Positions 1 to 5,755 of a DNA stretch of 48,147 nt are shown piece after piece (the first letter of the stretch is position 1; each line of letters starts with the position of its first letter). The translations under genes were made by a program, and so were the position numbers. Source of the stretch: Phycisphaerales bacterium (lineage in GTDB: Bacteria; Planctomycetota; Phycisphaerae; Phycisphaerales; SM1A02); the NCBI GenBank assembly GCA_029260575.1, contig JAJDDB010000025.1:1-48147 (forward strand), read 5' to 3'. The notes under the pieces are model-generated. The model was not told the origin of the DNA. It saw only the letters and a list, made by a program, of their open reading frames with translations, and did not search any database.

Positions 1-303
1 AAACCTCACCCCACCTATCCTGAGTTTAATTATGATGACACCTATGCCTTAATGCAGCAGCTAGGATCTTATATTAGAATTGCAGAATACCTGGAAACCA
101 GTCGGCAAGTGGTCAGGGCGAATTGCATCCGACTCGGCGTAAGGCCCAAGAGGCAGCGATATCAGTCGCCACCTCGACAGCCGGTTTACCGTCCCAAGCT
201 GCTGACAGACCTTGAGTGTGAAGCGGCATACAAAGGCAGAACCTACGAGGACAGCCCCATAGCTGCTCGACCAGAGGGTAGGTGGCGCGGAATTAGTCCT
301 TGA
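1..303 (+). CDS. Helix-turn-helix protein, C-terminal part (cut by left edge)
   Basis: Frame 1 is open from the first base, so the gene begins outside the window. The visible 100 residues align along their length with the C-terminal half of the 195-aa protein at 43712-44299. Shared features are the helix-turn-helix stretch (AEYLETSRQVVRANCIRLG here, AQYLGVSRDTVRSSCRSLG there) and an almost identical tail, YEDSPIAARPEGRWRG. A methionine at 52 is internal to the homology and not a credible start. It is probably a DNA-binding regulator of the early operon; its target is unknown. The stop codon overlaps the promoter-like start of the RNA element that follows. Confidence 0.8.
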   Translation, partial: KPHPTYPEFNYDDTYALMQQLGSYIRIAEYLETSRQVVRANCIRLGVRPKRQRYQSPPRQPVYRPKLLTDLECEAAYKGRTYEDSPIAARPEGRWRGISP

Positions 304-327
304 CCCCCGTGCCGTAATGTGCATGAT
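300..327 (+). promoter_or_regulatory. Candidate promoter of structured RNA, copy A
   Basis: TTGACC (300-305), a 16-nt spacer and CATGAT (322-327) form a modest sigma70-like promoter overlapping the stop codon of the upstream gene. The 16-nt spacer is identical in copy B (45649-45664), while sequence upstream of TTGAC differs, so conservation starts here. Transcription would begin just before hairpin 1. The -10 matches consensus at only four of six positions, so the block could instead be part of the RNA. Confidence 0.45.
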
Positions 328-478
328 GAAAGAATGTAGGGCGCTCTCCCAAGCGTGGCCCTACTACATACCAGCGAATAACTCTTGCGGGGTTGAGCTG
401 GTACGCAGAAGCCAGTATAGACTCTGCAACAGCAAATGCAAGCAAATCCCCGCCAGCAGATGGAAAGGGGATTTTTTT
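328..478 (+). ncRNA. Structured leader or small RNA, copy A (riboswitch/attenuator-like)
   Basis: P1 pairs GTAGGGC (336-342) with GCCCTAC (358-364). P2 pairs TACCAGC (369-375) with GCTGGTA (397-403). P3 pairs GCAGA (405-409) with TCTGC (423-427). A terminator hairpin follows and its T-run ends at the ATG of the next gene. Copy B (45671-45821) has the same fold with three double compensatory changes in P2 and one in P3. The P2 loop GCGGGG (387-392) is complementary to CCCCGC (448-453) in the terminator's 5' arm, allowing a pseudoknot or antiterminator. I do not recognise a known RNA family. A cis-acting leader is favoured because the Shine-Dalgarno-like GGAAAGGGG lies in the terminator's 3' side. 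Confidence 0.75.
444..478 (+). terminator. Intrinsic terminator abutting a start codon
   Basis: AAATCCCC (444-451) pairs with GGGGATTT (467-474) across a 15-nt loop, and seven T residues fill 472-478. The next base begins the ATG at 479. The GGAAAGGGG ribosome-binding segment (462-470) is partly in the 3' arm, so the hairpin would hide it when formed. Confidence 0.75.
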
Positions 479-1054
479 ATGCCCGACAAACACACATCCG
501 ACTTTACACAATGCGTAGCTGACCACCGCATGACAATTGAGACTGACAATGGGGTGCACCGTAGCGTGTACTTTGGTAGGCCGGGTCAGGGCACCTACCA
601 TTTCAGGCTTAACACATGGCCGGGGCACCTGTGTATCTCCGGCGATATGGGGGCTTACGTCTTCTCTCGCGTTAACGATATGTTTAAGTTCTTTCGTGGT
701 GACAAGGTTAATTTGGGCTATTGGGCTGAGAAGGTGCAAAGCGAAAGTAGGTTCGGCAGCGGGGTGATACAGTATGCCCCTGAACGGCTTAGGGATTGTT
801 TGGTTGACTGGTTAAAGGACCACGAGCGCGGAGAATCGATATTGGCCGATCTTGAACCGTATCTGACTACCGATTACGGGCAAGACGAGGCTTTCCGTCA
901 CATTTACGAGTACGGCGATGGCTTAGAGGAGCTCATCAGTGACATGAGCTGGCGCAGCCACAGTGAATACACTCACCATTTTAAATGGTGCTGCGAGGCC
1001 ATTGTGTGGGGCATCGCAGAGTACGACCAAGCGAGCCAGGCTAATGCGGCTTAA
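479..1054 (+). CDS. Conserved phage protein of unknown function (191 aa)
   Basis: I place the start at the ATG at 479, directly after the leader terminator, not at the upstream in-frame ATG inside the RNA. The protein has a mixed alpha/beta look with the recognisable run YFGRPGQGTYHFRLNTWPG, then LCISGDMGAYVFSR and DMFKFFRGDK. I recall this pattern from phage proteins of unknown function in early operons of Proteobacteria phages. No signal peptide or membrane segment is visible. It should be controlled by the structured leader. It has no counterpart after leader copy B, which is followed by a different, shorter gene. Confidence 0.75.
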   Translation: MPDKHTSDFTQCVADHRMTIETDNGVHRSVYFGRPGQGTYHFRLNTWPGHLCISGDMGAYVFSRVNDMFKFFRGDKVNLGYWAEKVQSESRFGSGVIQYAPERLRDCLVDWLKDHERGESILADLEPYLTTDYGQDEAFRHIYEYGDGLEELISDMSWRSHSEYTHHFKWCCEAIVWGIAEYDQASQANAA

Positions 1055-1188
1055 GCAAATCAAAACGCCCCACCAAATAAATGATGAGGCGCTTGATTCA
1101 GGGGGATGAGCGCTACGCTTGACCCAGCCAAGGACCGCTGCTAGCCGCCGTCCATTAATCTGGGGGCTACCGTTCACAGGAGAGACAA

Positions 1189-1356
1189 ATGGCAAAAATT
1201 CCCGATCTAGTCGACCTCCAAAGCATTGCCCGTGATTTGATCGCGGCTGCACGAAAGGCATATCCAATGGCTGGCGACCAAGCGGTGACTGCTGTGTGCA
1301 GAGCCGCGGTTGAGGTGGAATTGATAGACGATCCCGAAGCGCTTGACGACGCCTGA
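1189..1356 (+). CDS. Small acidic-tailed hypothetical protein (55 aa)
   Basis: ATG follows AGGAGAGACAA, a strong ribosome-binding site. The product starts MAKIPDLVDLQSIARDLIA and ends with a run rich in Glu and Asp (EALDDA); it is probably an alpha-helical protein. No family recognised. Its last codons contain the -35 element of the promoter at 1343-1372, so the gene end and the next transcription unit overlap. Confidence 0.6.
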   Translation: MAKIPDLVDLQSIARDLIAAARKAYPMAGDQAVTAVCRAAVEVELIDDPEALDDA

Positions 1357-1372
1357 GTTTTTAGAGTAAGAT
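1343..1372 (+). promoter_or_regulatory. Sigma70-like promoter, TTGACG-N18-TAAGAT
   Basis: TTGACG (1343-1348) and TAAGAT (1367-1372) are 18 nt apart. Both boxes and the spacing are the same as in the leftward early promoter at 42582-42611, which supports a shared promoter type. The start point would fall near 1379-1380, at the first base of the first hairpin of the RNA below. Confidence 0.6.
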
Positions 1373-1379
1373 TGAAAAA

Positions 1380-1481
1380 GCACTGGACTTACGGGGTTAC
1401 CCGGCCAGTGCGTTGCGCTAAACCGAAGATCTTTGGATGGGGTCAAGGTCTAGCGCGGGAGTAATCTAGCAAGATCCTCCC
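1380..1481 (+). ncRNA. Candidate structured RNA: three nested hairpins at a transcript 5' end
   Basis: Hairpin 1 is GCACTGG (1380-1386) with CCAGTGC (1405-1411), containing CGGG-GTTA-CCCG (1392-1403). Hairpin 2 is GCGCTA (1415-1420) with TAGCGC (1451-1456), enclosing a CCGAAGATCTTTGG near-palindrome. Hairpin 3 is GGGAG (1457-1461) with CTCCC (1477-1481), enclosing ATCT-AGCA-AGAT. The three sit almost end to end, right after a good promoter. Possible roles are a put-like antitermination RNA, a small RNA or a protein-binding leader. There is no second copy in the window to test by covariation. Confidence 0.5.
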
Positions 1482-1887
1482 GAACAATCAAGCGAAAATC
1501 CCCATCAGACATAACCCCACGGCCCCTTATGGGTCCGCCCCGATGAGCAATAGAGTGCTTGGTCGGATCAGCGGTGGTGCAATTCAGGTTATCTGTCCAA
1601 TGTCTCGGTTGGCCTGGATCTAAGGAAAACCCCTATCAAGCAGGAACCGCGGCAGGGGGCTGGAGTGGCTCCCAGTGCGGCGCGAAAGTGAAAATTAGGC
1701 CAACCTTTCTTCCCTGCCGAGCCTCTTCCTGGTTTTTGTAGGGAATGTTGTGGAAAGATTTTAGAATAGAATAAAAGAAACCAACAAGATTGCTCGGCAA
1801 GAGAAGCAAGCAAGAAACCAAAAAAAACAAGTGATAACAAGTAGATAGAATGTTGGACGAAGTTGTGTCCGCAGAAAAGGAGAGGTA
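1482..1887. other. Non-coding stretch upstream of the 1888 gene
   Basis: No convincing gene on either strand. GCCGAGC near 1716-1722 and GCTCGGC near 1794-1800 could pair over about 70 nt. The segment 1741-1887 is A-rich with several AAGA and AACAAG runs, and ends in a strong AAGGAGAGGT ribosome-binding site. A reading frame on the minus strand (1450-1632) has coding-like composition but no good start. Confidence 0.5.
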
Positions 1888-2463
1888 ATGACGATAGAGA
1901 ACGCAGAGCGAATGATGAAAGACGCGGTTGCGACGATGGGAAAGATCCTGCCAGACGACGCGCGTGGCAGGGACGCGGTGCACGTTGCGGTATTTTCGGC
2001 GGTTGCGGGAGTGGTGTTGGCTCCGAGCCAGAAGGTTAAGATCGAGTCCCACGCGGGGGATGATACTGTTGTGGGCCCGGCTGAGGGGGATATTATAGGT
2101 ATCGTAGACCCGTTTATCTCGGACTACGTTATGCCTGGGGCGCGCTTCTGGGTTTACCTGCTTCCACGCACCATCACCGGACTTACACACCAATGGACGC
2201 ACACCGCTTTTAATGAGGTGAGAGACGAGTCTGCGGCCTCAGAGCAGTGGCTGCGTAGTTTCTGTGACGTGGCGGATTGCCCTGGTTATGACAAGGTAAT
2301 GGGGGCGGTCGAGTACGCGGCTGATGGAGGTGAGTATGGATTTGTTCTTGGCGAGGACGCAACTGGGGAGATCCCGCCTGAATTTTGGGATCATGCAGAG
2401 GTAGTATTAGGGAAGGTGATCCCTGCGGGAGTGCGAAGCGAATGGTTCAGGTGTGCCTGCTAG
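1888..2463 (+). CDS. Conserved phage protein of unknown function (191 aa)
   Basis: The ATG has an excellent ribosome-binding site (AAGGAGAGGTA). An alpha-helical N-terminus is followed by a beta-rich centre with WVYLLPRTITGLTHQWTHTA, a run I have seen in uncharacterised phage proteins, and an acidic C-terminal half ending RSEWFRCAC. Three cysteines are near the end or in SFCDVADCPG, so metal binding is possible but not shown. It lies alone after the 530-nt non-coding region and is likely expressed from the promoter at 1343. The stop codon is inside the hairpin at 2459-2476. Confidence 0.7.
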   Translation: MTIENAERMMKDAVATMGKILPDDARGRDAVHVAVFSAVAGVVLAPSQKVKIESHAGDDTVVGPAEGDIIGIVDPFISDYVMPGARFWVYLLPRTITGLTHQWTHTAFNEVRDESAASEQWLRSFCDVADCPGYDKVMGAVEYAADGGEYGFVLGEDATGEIPPEFWDHAEVVLGKVIPAGVRSEWFRCAC

Positions 2464-2515
2464 GGAGTGCCCTAGCGATGAGGAAAGTGCCGCGCTGTGC
2501 CTAAAGCAAAGGAGA
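2459..2515 (+). repeat. Hairpin plus conserved 36-nt box, copy A
   Basis: A perfect 7-bp hairpin, GCTAGGG-AGTG-CCCTAGC (2459-2476), is followed by a 36-nt box (2480-2515) starting GAGGAAAGTGCCGCGCTG. The same box, with one base different, is at 46285-46320, also just after a hairpin. In both places it supplies the AGGAGA ribosome-binding site of the next gene, although the genes on either side are unrelated. Confidence 0.6.
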
Positions 2516-2519
2516 TTGG

Positions 2520-2843
2520 GTGACAGACGACAAGATTGTAAGGCTGCGGCCAGTCACCAGGCGTGACGACAAAGGCAAAATGCTTGAGGAGACAAAGTGG
2601 AATCGCGCTTGCAAGCACCGCCTGTTTGAATTCGACCTGGCTTTGAATGAGGTTGAGTGCCGCGATTGTCATGAAAAGCTAAGCCCGATGTGGGTACTAT
2701 CGGAACTGGCGAAGCAGGAGTCAATATGGATGAGTTCGCGGCAGAGTTACCAAGACGAGATGAAGCGCTTGTCGGAGCGTTCGAGGACGCAATGCGACCA
2801 CTGCGGGAAGATGACGCAGATCAGCCACGGACGGAGACGATGA
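2520..2843 (+). CDS. Zinc-ribbon-like phage protein (107 aa)
   Basis: Starts at GTG with AAAGGAGATTGG upstream. Cysteine pairs occur as RACKHRLFEFD, VECRDCHEKL and QCDHCGKMTQI, giving two possible zinc knuckles, one at about residues 31-52 and one near 93-96. The arrangement resembles small phage zinc-finger proteins of unknown role. Probably cytoplasmic and possibly nucleic-acid binding. Its position is taken in copy B by the 46326 gene, which also has a CxCxCG-type metal site but no sequence similarity. Confidence 0.65.
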   Translation: MTDDKIVRLRPVTRRDDKGKMLEETKWNRACKHRLFEFDLALNEVECRDCHEKLSPMWVLSELAKQESIWMSSRQSYQDEMKRLSERSRTQCDHCGKMTQISHGRRR

Positions 2844-2858
2844 GCAAAGGAGAGAGTG

Positions 2859-3065
2859 ATGGATGAGATGCAACGCGGATATCTTGACGGGCTTGTCAAG
2901 GGATCGCCGGAACCGGGTGGGAACACTAGCTTTAGCTACCGCCATGGATTTTGGAACGGCAGGGACGATGCGAGGGGTGAAGCCAGGGCTTCAGCGAGCG
3001 AGTTGCGAAATATGGCGCGGATTGCGGTTGCAAAGGACCGTGGTCTTATGAACCCATGTTTTTGA
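2859..3065 (+). CDS. Small hypothetical protein inserted as an exact gene cassette (68 aa)
   Basis: Starts at ATG 2859 after AAAGGAGAGAGTG. The product begins MDEMQRGYLDGLVKG and contains SFSYRHGFWNGRDDARGE, a tract seen in short phage proteins of unknown function. In copy B the sequences flanking this gene are joined with a single base between them (46552-46602). The gene therefore differs between copies from its start codon to its stop codon. Confidence 0.65.
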   Translation: MDEMQRGYLDGLVKGSPEPGGNTSFSYRHGFWNGRDDARGEARASASELRNMARIAVAKDRGLMNPCF

Positions 3066-3081
3066 TGGGCGAGGAGATGAC

Positions 3082-3300
3082 ATGACAGAGTGGCAGGATA
3101 TAGCAGGCGCTCGAACAGATGGCAGGCCAATCGCCGTGACGCACCTCCCGTTTGATGGCAACAACATGCCGATTGCGATGGTGCGGTGGTCGAAGGGCAA
3201 GGGGTCGGCATATCGATGGCGTGAGGCTGGCGGGCGTCCGCTGAGGTGGGCACCAACGCATTTTTTTGACCCAGAAACTCTCCCGGAGCCCCTAGAATGA
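3082..3300 (+). CDS. DUF551-like short phage protein (72 aa)
   Basis: Begins MTEWQDIAGARTDGRPIAV and ends PTHFFDPETLPEPLE. The Trp-containing start and the terminal T-H-[FYW]-x-P-L-P-E-P pattern match the DUF551 type of small phage protein. The homologue at 46589-46804 shares start, end and the RWSKG core. The ribosome-binding site GAGGAGATGAC is identical in the two copies. Function unknown. The stop overlaps the next start by ATGA. Confidence 0.7.
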   Translation: MTEWQDIAGARTDGRPIAVTHLPFDGNNMPIAMVRWSKGKGSAYRWREAGGRPLRWAPTHFFDPETLPEPLE

Positions 3301-3533
3301 CAGAGTGGATGCTGATAGACGAGAACGCGCCGCGGGATGGAACCGAGGTGCTGGGCTACGGTGAATGGGCTGGAGAGATATCTGGCTCAGAGCCAGGGAA
3401 TTATGTGTACGCTGTAATACGCTGGACGGGTGGCCGGAGCTACCCAGGGTATGAGTGGTCAGTAACGGCCACAGACGGCTATGCGGCCTGGTTCAAGCCC
3501 ACCCACTATGCCCTTGTGGAGCCACCGGAATGA
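3297..3533 (+). CDS. DUF551-like short phage protein, second tandem member (78 aa)
   Basis: Starts MTEWMLIDENAPRDGTEVLG and ends PTHYALVEPPE, the same architecture as the preceding gene, so the two look like an old tandem duplication. ATGA overlaps on both sides imply coupled translation. It has no counterpart in copy B, where the 46589 gene is followed directly by the homologue of the next gene. Confidence 0.7.
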   Translation: MTEWMLIDENAPRDGTEVLGYGEWAGEISGSEPGNYVYAVIRWTGGRSYPGYEWSVTATDGYAAWFKPTHYALVEPPE

Positions 3534-3919
3534 CTGACAACTGGCTTGAGAAAGAAATTAAATCGGCCAAGTGTGAGGTTGATAGTTGGCCAGTATGGAA
3601 GCGTGAGGCCATGAGGCGGGAAGTCGGCGAGGACCACTTCGAGAGCCTGTGGTTCAAATACACCACCACCCTAAAGCGCGGCGGTGGTAGCCAAGGGGTC
3701 AAAGCTAAGGCACGGAAATCATACGATAAAGCTGTAAAAGAGGTGCCGCAAGAGGACTTGGACATAGCTCTAGACCGCTATATTGCCATGTGTCGTCACC
3801 AGGGCATCATAGGGCAGTGCTACGTGATGATGGCCCAGACGTGGTTTTGTAGCGGCTGGAAAGCAGAAATCGAGCCAGACCCAACGGATGGGCTGATCAG
3901 ACGACTTCGTGATTTATGA
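3530..3919 (+). CDS. Modular early protein, WPxWKR plus RGGGSQG halves (129 aa)
   Basis: The start is ATG 3530, inside the stop of the previous gene. The N-terminal third (MTDNWLEKEIKSAKCEVDSW, then WKREAMRR) is shared with the 44666 gene. The C-terminal two thirds (from EDHFESLW through TLKRGGGSQG to the end) are shared with the 46801 gene. The two modules therefore occur separately at the other end of the window. Function unknown; the conserved lysine- and arginine-rich middle suggests nucleic-acid contact. Confidence 0.75.
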   Translation: MTDNWLEKEIKSAKCEVDSWPVWKREAMRREVGEDHFESLWFKYTTTLKRGGGSQGVKAKARKSYDKAVKEVPQEDLDIALDRYIAMCRHQGIIGQCYVMMAQTWFCSGWKAEIEPDPTDGLIRRLRDL

Positions 3920-4033
3920 AAAAGAAAACTGATCTAACGTGTACTCGTCTCAGGGAGGTATAAAGATGCGGCCAAGGCGTATGCGGAGTTCGCCGAAGAA
4001 CATTTCCCAGAATTTGCGAGGTTGAGGGCATGA
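3916..4033 (+). pseudogene. Remnant of an HNH/AP2 homing endonuclease gene
   Basis: ATG 3916 begins a frame that reads MKKKTDLTCTRLREV and stops at 3961-3963. This looks like the first residues of a phage HNH endonuclease. From 3959 a second frame reads YKDAAKAYAEFAEEHFPEF and ends at 4033 in an ATGA overlap with the next gene. That resembles the last residues of HNH-AP2 proteins. The nuclease core between them is missing. In copy B the flanking genes are joined directly by ATGA, so the remnant marks an inserted gene that has since been deleted internally. Confidence 0.55.
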
Positions 4034-4302
4034 GTGACAAGAGTAAGCTGCGGGAGTTGGCTTTCAACATTGAATATGACTATCGCATAGAGGACGAAGA
4101 GGCCAAGCAATGGTTGAAGACCCTAGCCGAAGCCATAGCCGATGAGGTGGAGCGGGTAGACAGTGAAGCGGCGCAGTACAAGCGTAATCAGCAGGAGATC
4201 CGCCGCAATGAGTTCAAGGCCATCTCTGATCGGCTGGACCAGAGTGAGCATGACCTGCTCGAATTGGCCAATCACACAAAACTGCCAACGCCTGGAGAAT
4301 GA
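4030..4302 (+). CDS. Coiled-coil early protein with LAEAIADEVER module (90 aa)
   Basis: Mostly alpha-helical. MSDKSKLRELAF leads into LAEAIADEVERVDSEAAQYK and a coiled-coil stretch rich in Gln, Arg and Glu. It ends LANHTKLPTPGE. The start and coiled coil match the 47202 gene; the LANHT-LPTPGE tail matches the 44666 gene instead. Function unknown. ATGA coupling on both sides. Confidence 0.7.
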   Translation: MSDKSKLRELAFNIEYDYRIEDEEAKQWLKTLAEAIADEVERVDSEAAQYKRNQQEIRRNEFKAISDRLDQSEHDLLELANHTKLPTPGE

Positions 4303-4820
4303 CTGATCTCGCCCCATTTGGCCAAAACGCAGCCTTTGAGGAATCAAAGAACGCCGTTAAGGCCATGATCGTGGTGCTTGCAAAGCAGTTCCCCCAGGAC
4401 GCAGAGGCTATTGAGGCCTTCGCACAGGGATACATTGATACGTTGTGCGGTGTGAACCCTGGTGGAAAACCGCTCTTAACTGCCGAGCAGATCTTGACGG
4501 TGGCCAGAGAGGTAACCGCGGCGTGGCAGTACAAGAACTTTCCAGTCCCAGGTAAATTCAAGAAGGCCAGGGATGAGGAAATCAAGCACACGAAATTTAA
4601 GCCCGCGCCAGTCGATGAATCTACGCAGGCTTGGCAGGACATGGTGTATGCAGCCAAGAAATGGGTTCGCAACGGATCAATCGAAGTAATGGCGGATTAT
4701 TGGAACGCGAAGGGCAGAGAGGCATTTAACCGGCTTCCAGAGAAATACAAGGAGCGCGCCAAGGCCCGAGTTGTGGAGATAAAAAGAAATTCTCCACGAT
4801 GGGTGGACAAGCAGGATTGA
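4299..4820 (+). CDS. Conserved early protein, possibly replication-related, copy A (173 aa)
   Basis: The gene at 47551-48072 encodes a nearly identical protein, the most conserved pair in the window. The order is a helical N-terminus (AVKAMIVVLAKQFPQDAEA), then VAREVTAAWQYKNFPVPGKF, then WVRNGSIEVMADYWNAKGRE and a basic end. The Phe-Pro spacing followed by a F-P-x-P-x-x-F turn recalls lambda P-type helicase loaders. That resemblance is weak and there is no O-type partner, so the function stays open. Confidence 0.7.
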   Translation: MTDLAPFGQNAAFEESKNAVKAMIVVLAKQFPQDAEAIEAFAQGYIDTLCGVNPGGKPLLTAEQILTVAREVTAAWQYKNFPVPGKFKKARDEEIKHTKFKPAPVDESTQAWQDMVYAAKKWVRNGSIEVMADYWNAKGREAFNRLPEKYKERAKARVVEIKRNSPRWVDKQD

Positions 4821-4923
4821 ACTAGGTATGTTGGTTGGGACCACCCGAGGCCAAAGGAGAGAGACATGGCACACCATTGCATTGACGAGTCCTGACCACC
4901 AGACAGCAGAGGACGTGAGGACG

Positions 4924-5016
4924 ATGGAATTGTGGGAGAAGTTGTTGGCCATAGCAGTGATAGGCGCCGCTGTCGTCGCATTCGTCATGCATATAGCAAC
5001 GTTGGCAGCCTCATGA
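4924..5016 (+). CDS. Tiny single-pass membrane protein (30 aa)
   Basis: MELWEKLLAIAVIGAAVVAF continues to VMHIATLAAS, one hydrophobic helix with a short acidic head. GAGGACGTGAGG precedes the ATG. The stop overlaps the next start (ATGA). It resembles other short membrane proteins of this phage. Function unknown. Confidence 0.55.
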   Translation: MELWEKLLAIAVIGAAVVAFVMHIATLAAS

Positions 5017-5192
5017 CGGCGCAGCGGCAGGAGGGGGAGGTGCAGTGCCGTCAGTGCGGGGGTCGTGGTGGGAACTGGGTTCTTAGCAGACATCTTGGCA
5101 AGTGGGAGCCGTGCGCATCGTGCCTGGCCACCGGTGCTGTGTTCGAGGCAACCTACGAGCCAGCAGACACCGCAGAGCAAACGGAGGGGTAG
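5013..5192 (+). CDS. DnaJ-type zinc-ribbon protein (59 aa)
   Basis: CRQCGGRGGNW and CASCLATGA give two CxxCxxxG motifs 22 residues apart, the pattern of a DnaJ-like zinc-binding hairpin. It is short, with no J domain. The ATG at 5013 overlaps the stop of the membrane protein. Probably a small metal-binding protein of unknown role. Confidence 0.65.
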   Translation: MTAQRQEGEVQCRQCGGRGGNWVLSRHLGKWEPCASCLATGAVFEATYEPADTAEQTEG

Positions 5193-5387
5193 ATGCTAGT
5201 CGCACTGACGAAGAGGGATCGTGAGTATTTGTGTTCTGCGCTCACGCGTGAGATTGCGGGCTGCGACAACATCATAGGAACGTCGCTAGATGTCTCAATC
5301 AAGGAGGCCGCCGTCTGTACGCGGGTTCATGCGAAGGAATTGCGCGCGACGCTACTAGCGGAGATCGGGGGCAAGGCTGATGGGTAG
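5193..5387 (+). CDS. Small hypothetical protein (64 aa)
   Basis: Starts directly after the previous stop. MLVALTKRDREYLCSALTRE suggests a helical protein; it contains three cysteines but no clear metal site. No family recognised. It overlaps the next gene by 8 nt. Confidence 0.5.
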   Translation: MLVALTKRDREYLCSALTREIAGCDNIIGTSLDVSIKEAAVCTRVHAKELRATLLAEIGGKADG

Positions 5388-5586
5388 GTACCGGGTCGAG
5401 ACGACGGTCATCGAAACGACTGCTAAGGGTGTGATTGTCGATGCGCCAAACTATTTCCAGGCCAAAGCTGCGGCGCAACGAGGCGAGGGTGAACCGGATG
5501 GTCGTGGCTCAAGCTGGAGCATTGAGCGAACGGCTGGGGCGGTGATTGAGGTCGAGCCAGCAGAGGAACCAGCGGATGACGGGTGA
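5380..5586 (+). CDS. Small hypothetical protein (68 aa)
   Basis: MGRYRVETTVIETTAKGVIV begins a predicted beta-strand segment, followed by a helix (AKAAAQRGEGE) and an acidic end (EVEPAEEPADDG). It resembles small phage proteins with an N-terminal beta-hairpin. Function unknown. Confidence 0.5.
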   Translation: MGRYRVETTVIETTAKGVIVDAPNYFQAKAAAQRGEGEPDGRGSSWSIERTAGAVIEVEPAEEPADDG

Positions 5587-5755
5587 GGTGGCGACAAGAA
5601 TTCGAGAGAAATACGTACGGATGTTGTGGTGCTGGATCGTTGGACACGCCTGGACGCCTCGCACGATCCTTCGGTCGCCGAGGACCTACTCGCTGACGCG
5701 GCCGGTCTGTGCCCGGTGCGGTGCAGCCACTGACTTATCGAGGCCTGCCACATGA
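5576..5755 (+). CDS. Small Cys/Trp-rich phage protein (59 aa)
   Basis: Contains MLWCWIVGHAW and CARCG, together a C...H...CxxC set that could bind zinc. This W-C-x(3-4)-G-H-x-W plus CxRCG arrangement is common in very short phage genes. The ATG at 5576 overlaps the previous gene; an ATG at 5621 is an alternative start. Confidence 0.55.
   Translation: MTGEVATRIREKYVRMLWCWIVGHAWTPRTILRSPRTYSLTRPVCARCGAATDLSRPAT

Larger units (their letters stand above)
1..4841 (+). repeat. Early-region block A, diverged homologue of block B
   Basis: Contains in order the HTH end, structured RNA, a variable gene, the 36-nt box, a variable gene, a DUF551-like gene, RGGGSQG gene, coiled-coil gene and 173-aa gene. 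The same order recurs at 43712-48093. Identity ranges from near-perfect (end of the 173-aa gene) to only protein-level (HTH gene). Confidence 0.8.

Noticed and set aside
300-478. tRNA or tmRNA in the structured RNA
   Set aside because: No acceptor/T-arm signature or CCA-type end; the hairpins do not form a cloverleaf.
1450-1632. Minus-strand frame with protein-like composition (RGGPIRGRGVMSDGDFRLIV)
   Set aside because: No acceptable start with a ribosome-binding site, and it lies over the three-hairpin region read in the other direction. It could be a gene remnant, but I cannot support it.
1559-1741. Plus-strand 60-aa frame
   Set aside because: Odd composition, no ribosome-binding site and no family; the region is better read as non-coding.
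4866-4895. Nine-codon frame (MAHHCIDES) after AAAGGAGAGAGAC
   Set aside because: A good ribosome-binding site, so a leader peptide is possible, but it is too short to call and no attenuator structure follows it.
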